Below, one piece after another: positions 38,283-43,623 of a DNA stretch of 43,623 bases. This stretch comes from CAG-791 sp963593905. Lineage in GTDB: Bacteria > Bacillota > Clostridia > Lachnospirales > Lachnospiraceae. Location: the NCBI GenBank assembly GCA_963593905.1, contig CAVBBL010000023.1:1-43623 (forward strand). The letters run 5' to 3'. Position numbers and translations under genes: made by a program. A model generated the notes under the pieces. The model made no database searches. It was not told where the DNA came from and saw nothing but the letters and a program-made list of their open reading frames with translations. Each line of letters opens with the position of its first letter. Positions within the stretch are counted from its first letter, which is position 1.

Positions 38283-39140
38283 ATGAAACTGAGTATTTTT
38301 TATCATCACCTGCAAGCCTGGGCCAGACAGAAAGGCCAGCCTATAGACGACGTCCTGGAAACGGCCCGGCAGCTAGGGATTACACATCTGGAGGTGGATC
38401 GGGACGCTATCGGGGAGCCTTTGGATTTCTACACTATGCTGTCCTTACATGATCTGCACATTTCCAGTATCTACGGTTTCTATGACTGGGTGAAGGACCC
38501 GGATGAGTATTTCGATGACCTGCAGATCAAACAGGCGCTTCATCTGGGCTGCAGCAAGATCATGGTCATTCCCGGTTTTTACACCTCACAGGATCCATTG
38601 GTACGGGAGGAGCAGAAACGGCAGATGTGCCGGAGTATGTATGCATTTATGGCTCGGGCAGCCGCTGCGCAGCTGACTGTCACCATTGAGGATTTCGACC
38701 TGGATACCAGTCCTATCTGTGACAGTACGGGTATGCTGGATTTTGAAAATCAGCTTTGCGGACTGCGCACCACCTTTGATACGGGCAATTTCTATTACAG
38801 CGGTGAGGATGCGCTCGGTGCCTTCCCCCGCCTGGCCGATTCCATCGTGCATGTGCACCTCAAGGATCGACTGGTTCTTCCCGATGACTGGAAAGAGACA
38901 CATCCCGGTTGCGATCCGGCAATGCACTACGGTAAGCCAAAGGAAACCACGGCCGGCATCCCCATGTATCCCTGCCGTGTAGGCGCCGGCTGCATCCCCA
39001 TCCGGCAAATCCTGGAACAGCTCCACCTTCGGGGCTACAATGACTGCTGCGCCATGGAATTCTTTGATGCGGCCGATTATGAACAGACTGCCAGAGATTC
39101 TGTGGAGTTTCTGATGGATACAGGGTATTTTGACAAATAG
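38283..39140 (+). CDS. Sugar phosphate isomerase/epimerase-like TIM-barrel protein
   Basis: 285 aa, AP-endonuclease-2/xylose-isomerase-like TIM barrel (IolE/IolI type). Landmarks are QLGITHLEVDRDAIGEP, HLGCSKIMVIPGFYTSQD, TIEDFDLDTSPICDSTGML with metal-site Glu/Asp, TTFDTGNFYYSGED, SIVHVHLKDRLV and NDCCAMEFFDAADYEQTARDSVEFL. These carry the Glu-Asp-His-Glu metal pattern of the family. Sugar or cyclitol substrate unknown. It stands at the head of the carbohydrate block with a ThuA-like protein after a 173-base leader. Strong GGGAGGG Shine-Dalgarno. Confidence 0.88.
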   Translation: MKLSIFYHHLQAWARQKGQPIDDVLETARQLGITHLEVDRDAIGEPLDFYTMLSLHDLHISSIYGFYDWVKDPDEYFDDLQIKQALHLGCSKIMVIPGFYTSQDPLVREEQKRQMCRSMYAFMARAAAAQLTVTIEDFDLDTSPICDSTGMLDFENQLCGLRTTFDTGNFYYSGEDALGAFPRLADSIVHVHLKDRLVLPDDWKETHPGCDPAMHYGKPKETTAGIPMYPCRVGAGCIPIRQILEQLHLRGYNDCCAMEFFDAADYEQTARDSVEFLMDTGYFDK

Positions 39141-39169
39141 CGCAAAATGACGCTTAGTCCTAAGACAAG

Positions 39170-39313
39170 GAGTTTAATGCAAAAAAGCCTGCTTGACAGC
39201 AGACTTTTTTGCACAGCTATTGGTGCCGCAGACCTCATCAATAGCCGGATCACAACTTTCCGATTCGATTTGTGATTCCTTCCGAGTACAGCGCCTGCAG
39301 AATGGAGAATAAC
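39170..39313 (+). repeat. Type C leader upstream of the ThuA-like gene
   Basis: Hairpin AAAAAGCCTGC..GCAGACTTTTTT, module CTATTGGTG..CATCAATAG (shared with the Mrp leader), CACAACTTTC..GATTTGTG with GATTCGATTTG, and the end TACAGCGCCTGCAGAATGGAG. The near GGCGC/GCGCC hairpin is degenerate here although the rest of the module is kept. Confidence 0.7.
39177..39275 (+). CDS. Leader ORF, 32 aa, upstream of the ThuA-like gene
   Basis: ATG 39177 with AAGGAG four bases upstream. It reads MQKSLLDSRLFCTAIGAADL then INSRITTFRFDL and stops at TGA. LLDSR(L/F)F matches the leader ORF at 9817, and TAIGAA matches the same frame in the Mrp leader (TAIGAAGVTNS). Best start signals among the leader ORFs of this family. 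Confidence 0.5.
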   Translation: MQKSLLDSRLFCTAIGAADLINSRITTFRFDL

Positions 39314-40051
39314 ATGCCTTCACCGAAAAAGATTCGCGTCACCGTATGGAATGAATATGTTCACGAAAGAGAGCTGCCGGAGATCGCCGCAGTCTACCCG
39401 GAGGGTATCCACGGATGTCTCCGGGCATTTCTGGAAAAAGAGGAGGATATCGAAGTAACCTGTGTCACTCTGGATATGCCTCACCAGGGCATCACCGATG
39501 AGCTTTTATCTAAAACCGATGTGCTGATCTGGTGGAGCCATGCCCGCCAGGAAGAAGTTACCGACGAGACAGTTGCGCTGGTGCAAAAGCATGTACTGGC
39601 CGGCATGGGATTGATCGGACTCCACTCCGCCCACTTCAGCCGTATTTTCCGCACCATTCTGGGTGCTCCCATGACCCTCTCCTGGCGCCATCACGACAGG
39701 GAGCTGCTGTGGTGCACCGCTCCTGCACATCCCATCGCTCAGGGCATTCCCGCCCGCATCGAGCTGCCGGACGAAGAGATGTACGGCGAGCCCTTCGGCA
39801 TCCCGAAGCCGGATGACATCGTCTTTATGGGATGGTTTTCCGGCGGCGAAGTCTTCCGCAGCGGTGTCACCTTTACCAGAGGCTATGGAAAGATTTTCTA
39901 TTTCCAGCCCGGTCATGAAGAACAGCGCATTTACGGCATACCGGAGATCCAGCACATCATTATCAATGCGGTGCGCTGGGCAGCCCCTGTGCTTCGTCTG
40001 CCCGCGCCCCCGGACAACGTGCATGTAGTCACACCGCCTATTTCGCAATAA
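39314..40051 (+). CDS. ThuA-like protein (trehalose-utilisation family, glutamine-amidotransferase-like fold)
   Basis: 245 aa from ATG 39314. Landmarks are VTVWNEYVHERELPEIAAVYP, GCLRAFLEKEEDIEVTCVTL, DVLIWWSHARQEEV, GMGLIGLHSAHFSRIFRTIL, LSWRHHDRELLWCTAPAHPI and YFQPGHEEQRIYG. In Rhizobium, ThuA takes part in oxidation/utilisation of disaccharides such as trehalose. Here the neighbours (isomerase, GH31, GH125) suggest glycan breakdown. The 3' end overlaps the convergent GH31 gene by 14 bases. An in-frame extension to 39272 would be encoded by the leader. Confidence 0.88.
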   Translation: MPSPKKIRVTVWNEYVHERELPEIAAVYPEGIHGCLRAFLEKEEDIEVTCVTLDMPHQGITDELLSKTDVLIWWSHARQEEVTDETVALVQKHVLAGMGLIGLHSAHFSRIFRTILGAPMTLSWRHHDRELLWCTAPAHPIAQGIPARIELPDEEMYGEPFGIPKPDDIVFMGWFSGGEVFRSGVTFTRGYGKIFYFQPGHEEQRIYGIPEIQHIIINAVRWAAPVLRLPAPPDNVHVVTPPISQ

Positions 40052-42008
40052 TTCTACTGCAGCCGTCATCATTGTACAGCTCATAGTTCTCCGGTTCCGC
40101 CTTCCAGGTGATGTAGTGCAGAGTATTGTAATCGATCTGCTCCACATTGTCTGCAGGCGCTGCCAGAGGCAGCACGTGACCGGGACGTACAAAGACCAGA
40201 ATTTCATTGATCTCGCAGGATACGAAGTGGTCCCCTGTAGCCAGGATCTCCTCATCGTAATCCTCGGCGCTGCGCATACGAAGCAGCTTCATCTCCTCCG
40301 GCAGATAGACGTATCTGCCCCTTGCGTTCTGGGTATAGATCGGTGCGATCATGATACTCTCTCCCACCAGCAGCTGGTCCTCTACCTGGCGTGCTCTCGC
40401 ATCCTGTGGATAAGCAAAGGAAAGGGGTGCCATATACATCTCGTCCCCCAGAGCCGCCTTCATGAATTCGCTGTAGATGTAGGGCAGCAATGCGTAGCGA
40501 AGCTTTACCAGCTTGCTGAAGTCTTCCCTGTGCGGGAAGCGGAACAGTTCCTGTTTTCTGGTGCCCATAGCGGCATGATCCCGCATCAGGGGTGTGAACA
40601 GGGAAATTCCCAGCCATCGAAACAGCAAATCCTCTGTAGCGTCATCCTGGAAACCGCCCATATCCGCGCCGGAGTACAGGAATCCCGCCATATTTAATCC
40701 CGGCATCTGGGAGATGCACAGCTTGATATGAGACCACCAGGAGCTGTTATCCCCGGTCCACACACCGCCATATCGATGCATCCCCACATAAGAGGATCTG
40801 GAAAACATCAGGATTCTCTTATCCGGGGAGATCCTCTCAAAAGCCTCTCCGGCGGATCTGGTCATGAAATAGCCGTACAGGTTATGCACCTGCTGATGGC
40901 AGTAGCGTTTTCCCCGATATTCATGATAAAAATCCTTATAGTAAGCCGGATTACAGTGCAGCCCCGCCACCATGCCGGTGAAGTCAAAATAGTCCTGCAG
41001 GGCAAGGCTCTTGCCCTCATACTGCTTCATATCCTCAAAAATCTGCTTTAAAGCCTCTTCCGTATAGAAAATAGCCGGCTCATTCATGTCGTTCCAGAAT
41101 CCATCAATCCCCTGATCGGTCAAAAACTGATAATGATCTCCGAACCATTTGCGGGCGTCCTCGTTCAGGAAATCCGGCAGATAGGCATTGCCGGGCCAGA
41201 CCGCGGCCACCAGCTCTTCGCCGTTTTCCTTTTTTACAAAATAACCCTTTGCAAGTCCCTCCTCGCAGACGTCATAGCCCTTTTCCTGTTTGACACCGGC
41301 ATCGATGATAGGAATCAGATGAATGCCCTGCTGACGCATCTCCTGCACAAAGGCCGGGAAATCCGGGAAGGTCTCATCGTTTAAGGTAAAGTCCTTATAC
41401 CGCTCCATGTAATCGATATCCAGATAGATCATGTCCAGTGGAATGCCTGCCTCTTTGTAGCCGGCTGCAATCTCTCTGACCTCATCCTCATTCATATAGC
41501 TCCAGCGGCTCTGGCCGAAACCAAAAGCCCACTTCGGCGGAATATAACTGCGGCCGATGAGCTGACGAAATTCCTTTACGATTGCCTTCGCACTATCACC
41601 GATGATCTCATAGACATCCACATCCATATAGTCAAAGCGCACCTGCAGCACATCCGGATCTGTGTAACCGATATCAAAAAATACGTCCCCCGGATTGTCA
41701 AAGAAATAGCCGACGGTCTTTTCTTTTCCATAGATCAGGATAAAATTGTGCACACCATACAGAGAATGCTTCCCCTCTGTGTGGCAAGGTTCATCGGTAG
41801 CTCTGCTGGTATACGTCCAGCCTCTCTTATTCATGCCCCGGACAGTCTCTCCCAGTCCATAGACGATGTCGTCTTTTTTCATGACGGTGGTCAGCGTCTT
41901 TGCTGCCAGATCCAGCGTCCATCCCGCCGGAACACCTTCCTGTGAGGGCAGCTTCTTCACCACTGCCTCGGTTTCGATCGGATTGCCATAGGTATATTTA
42001 CTGATCAT
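40038..42008 (-). CDS. GH31 family alpha-glycosidase
   Basis: 656 aa from ATG 42008, after AATGGGGGTTACT. Retaining alpha-glycoside hydrolase of family GH31 (alpha-glucosidase or alpha-xylosidase). An N-terminal beta domain (~1-165) contains YGLGETVRGMNKRGWTYTS. The barrel has FGFGQSRWSYMNEDEV, GIPLDMIYLDIDYMERYKDFTLN, the nucleophile Asp307 in GIDGFWNDMNEPAIF and the acid/base Asp420 in YGGVWTGDNSSWW. C-terminal beta domains carry YSEFMKAALGDEMYMAPLSF and PIYTQNARGRYVYLPE. No signal peptide, so it should act on imported oligosaccharides. It follows GH125 on the same strand after a 215-base gap with a weak terminator-like hairpin. Confidence 0.94.
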   Translation of the reverse strand: MISKYTYGNPIETEAVVKKLPSQEGVPAGWTLDLAAKTLTTVMKKDDIVYGLGETVRGMNKRGWTYTSRATDEPCHTEGKHSLYGVHNFILIYGKEKTVGYFFDNPGDVFFDIGYTDPDVLQVRFDYMDVDVYEIIGDSAKAIVKEFRQLIGRSYIPPKWAFGFGQSRWSYMNEDEVREIAAGYKEAGIPLDMIYLDIDYMERYKDFTLNDETFPDFPAFVQEMRQQGIHLIPIIDAGVKQEKGYDVCEEGLAKGYFVKKENGEELVAAVWPGNAYLPDFLNEDARKWFGDHYQFLTDQGIDGFWNDMNEPAIFYTEEALKQIFEDMKQYEGKSLALQDYFDFTGMVAGLHCNPAYYKDFYHEYRGKRYCHQQVHNLYGYFMTRSAGEAFERISPDKRILMFSRSSYVGMHRYGGVWTGDNSSWWSHIKLCISQMPGLNMAGFLYSGADMGGFQDDATEDLLFRWLGISLFTPLMRDHAAMGTRKQELFRFPHREDFSKLVKLRYALLPYIYSEFMKAALGDEMYMAPLSFAYPQDARARQVEDQLLVGESIMIAPIYTQNARGRYVYLPEEMKLLRMRSAEDYDEEILATGDHFVSCEINEILVFVRPGHVLPLAAPADNVEQIDYNTLHYITWKAEPENYELYNDDGCSRIIAK

Positions 42009-42103
42009 AGTAACCCCCATTTTGATATAAAAAGATGCTGTCGCTGCGAATCTGTTTCCTTTATTCCTCGGTGACTGCCCCATGGCACTATGCTACCAGG
42101 GGC

Positions 42104-42132
42104 AAAAGGCTCAAAACTCCGATGAGAGCCTT
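42104..42132 (-). terminator. Possible attenuating hairpin between GH125 and GH31
   Basis: AAGGCTC / GAGCCTTTT on the minus strand with a ~15-base loop. The T-run is short, so it may be a partial terminator. The rest of 42009-42223 holds no ORF I can support. Confidence 0.35.
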
Positions 42133-42223
42133 CTCTCGTGAGGAGCTTTGTCCCCCACATCATACTATGCTTTAACGGTAAATTTCTCTCATCTTTTCAG
42201 CTGAATGTTGTAAAAACCTCTTA

Positions 42224-43522
42224 CTATCGCGGAATTTCATACCCCAGATAATCCAATACCAGCTCACAGAATACCGCATCAGACCAGGAGAACCACTCTC
42301 TTGTATACTTCTCCGGATCATCCGCACACACGCCCTCGTGCATGTGCCCGGTACCGGCCTCACTCTCTGCCAGCAGACGGATAGTATCCGCCTCCATATC
42401 CTTATCTCCGGCGGTCATGGCCTGTATTCCCAATGCAATGGGCCATACATAGCCCGGAGGTGTATGCGCGCTTCCTATGCCGGAAAGCACACTTCCCTTG
42501 TAGTAATAGGGATTTCCCTCTGCCAGCAGTATCCTTCTGGTGGTCTGATACTTAGGATTCTCCGGACTGCAATATCCCAGATAGGGCATAGCCAGGAGGC
42601 TGGGCAGATTGGCATCGTCCATCAGCAGATAATTGCCGTATCCGTCTGCCTCGTAGGCATAGCATTCCTCCTCTCCGTAGGGATCCGTCACCGTTCCCTG
42701 CTCCTCCACTGCCTCTCGCAGGGATGTGGAGAACGCCTCACAGACTGCCGCAAATTCCCGGTCACCGTAGACCTCCTCGGCGATTTGAGACAGGTATTGC
42801 AGAATCACCACCGCAAACATATTGGAAGGAATCAGATAGCCAAAGACGCAGGCATCATCACTGGGGCGAAATCCAGACCAGATCAGCCCTGCCCGGGCAT
42901 TCACCAGCGTTCCCTTCCCCTCTCGGGACAAGGTGTCGGTGTATCTGGTATTTCTGCGCACAAAGTGATAGTGGGAACTGTTCTCATGATCCTGTTCCGT
43001 GCGGAATACTTGCAGGATGGATCTCGCTGCCTTCAGAAAATCCTCTGTAAAATGGCCGGTCTTTCCTGTCATTTTCCAATATACATAGGCCAGCTGCACC
43101 GGAAAGCAAAGGGAATCGATCTCAAATTTTCTCTCCCAGATCTCCGGCCTCATATCTGTCTCATCCGGCGCCCAGCACCTGCCGTTGGCCTCCTCATTGA
43201 AAGCATTGGCGTAAGGATCAATAAGGATACACTGCACCATACGCTGCACCAGCCCTTCGATCATCTGCCCAAAGGCTTCGTCCTCCTTTGCCAGGAAAAG
43301 ATAGGGCCGCACCTGGCAGGCTGCATCCCGCAGCCACATAGCCGGTATATCCCCGGTGAGCACAAAGGTACTGCCGTCCGGCTCTGTCTTCACCGCTTTA
43401 TCCAGGGTTTCTTTCATGGCCCGGGCAAAAATCTCCCCCCCGGGCAGCCCCTCTGCCTGCAGACGATTCTGCACTTCATCGATCATTTCCCGAAGGGATA
43501 TTCTCTCACTTAGTTTTTCCAT
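42224..43522 (-). CDS. GH125 exo-alpha-1,6-mannosidase-like glycoside hydrolase
   Basis: 432 aa from ATG 43522; an adjacent ATG at 43525 is too close to AGAGG. Metal-independent inverting enzyme family that removes alpha-1,6-mannose, for instance from N-glycans. Family landmarks are TFVLTGDIPAMWLRDAACQVRPY near residue 60, ANAFNEEANGRCWAPDETDMRPEIWERKFEIDSLCFPVQL, SGFRPSDDACVFGYLIPSNM, DDANLPSLLAMPYLGY, SGIGSAHTPPGYVWPIALG and HEGVCADDPEKYTREWFSWSDAVF. No signal peptide. With GH31 and the ThuA and isomerase genes it forms a block suited to host or fungal glycan use. No transporter of the sugar ABC type is visible here. Confidence 0.93.
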   Translation of the reverse strand: MEKLSERISLREMIDEVQNRLQAEGLPGGEIFARAMKETLDKAVKTEPDGSTFVLTGDIPAMWLRDAACQVRPYLFLAKEDEAFGQMIEGLVQRMVQCILIDPYANAFNEEANGRCWAPDETDMRPEIWERKFEIDSLCFPVQLAYVYWKMTGKTGHFTEDFLKAARSILQVFRTEQDHENSSHYHFVRRNTRYTDTLSREGKGTLVNARAGLIWSGFRPSDDACVFGYLIPSNMFAVVILQYLSQIAEEVYGDREFAAVCEAFSTSLREAVEEQGTVTDPYGEEECYAYEADGYGNYLLMDDANLPSLLAMPYLGYCSPENPKYQTTRRILLAEGNPYYYKGSVLSGIGSAHTPPGYVWPIALGIQAMTAGDKDMEADTIRLLAESEAGTGHMHEGVCADDPEKYTREWFSWSDAVFCELVLDYLGYEIPR

Positions 43523-43623
43523 CATTACCTCTTTATGCCGCAGTTTACTGCAGCAGCACGAGGAGAATTTCGCGCAGGCGAATTCTCCGATGTGATCTTG
43601 CATTGATGACGTTTACGGCATCA
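43523..43623 (-). repeat. Type A leader upstream of GH125 (far end at window edge)
   Basis: Far hairpin TGATGCCGTAAACGTCATCA, middle GGAGAATTCGC..GCGAAATTCTCC and near CTGCAGTAAACTGCGGC, then AAAGAGGTAATG. The SENSPARNSP frame runs through it and stops at TAA, overlapping the TAATG before the start. Confidence 0.85.

Overview
The window looks like chromosomal DNA of a gut-type Firmicute, most likely a Lachnospiraceae-like clostridium. The reasons are the gene content (YhaM, MutS2, CoaX, VanW-domain protein, a TetM-like GTPase fused to a YacP/Rae1 NYN domain, GH125), the purine-rich Shine-Dalgarno sites and the roughly balanced base composition. I see no rRNA, tRNA, CRISPR array, phage genes or transposase. 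It holds about 33 ordinary protein genes, plus small ORFs in leaders and gaps.

Layout. 1-4055 (minus): a 23S rRNA m5U methyltransferase running off the left edge, the exoribonuclease YhaM, and a membrane HtrA-like protein that has lost its catalytic triad. 4080-7757 (plus): a nested palindrome, a 35-aa membrane peptide with its own promoter, a VanW-domain envelope protein and an AIR-synthase/HypE-like protein. 8020-10453 (plus): Lrp regulator, aminotransferase, TrmL. 10728-15468 (minus): mutS2, response regulator, histidine kinase. 15700-16360: a non-coding stretch with a 250-bp imperfect palindrome and a 17-bp tandem array, then an amidase (plus) and a ComB-like protein. 18322-21749 (minus): exoIII, Mrp ATPase, type III pantothenate kinase, metallophosphoesterase. 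22122-30191: an NYN-LOTUS protein, an alpha/beta hydrolase, a large PAS kinase-like protein without the phospho-acceptor His, and an MBOAT/SGNH O-acylation pair. 30541-33462: a candidate C-rich small RNA, then the GTPase-NYN fusion preceded by a coupled 19-aa ORF. 33770-37429: an orphan prepilin-like protein, an MFS transporter and a MATE transporter. 37951-43623: a 32-aa ORF and a carbohydrate block (TIM-barrel isomerase, ThuA-like, GH31, GH125).

The most unusual feature is not one gene. About 17 of the genes are preceded, right up to the start codon, by members of a modular family of palindromic leaders. Three interchangeable end modules, each a hairpin plus Shine-Dalgarno, are joined to shared upstream hairpin modules in different combinations. 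Several leaders hold short ORFs whose peptides resemble each other (LLDSR, TAIGAA, PD-V/G-KSN, FSSPLRSxAAQK, SENSPARNSP). Some of these ORFs end on the Shine-Dalgarno or start codon of the downstream gene. The elements occur between genes of apparent operons and behind promoters, so they should be transcribed. I do not recognise them as a described family.

Six short-period tandem arrays with unrelated units also lie in the gaps. All functions are inferred from reading the sequence; no database search was run.
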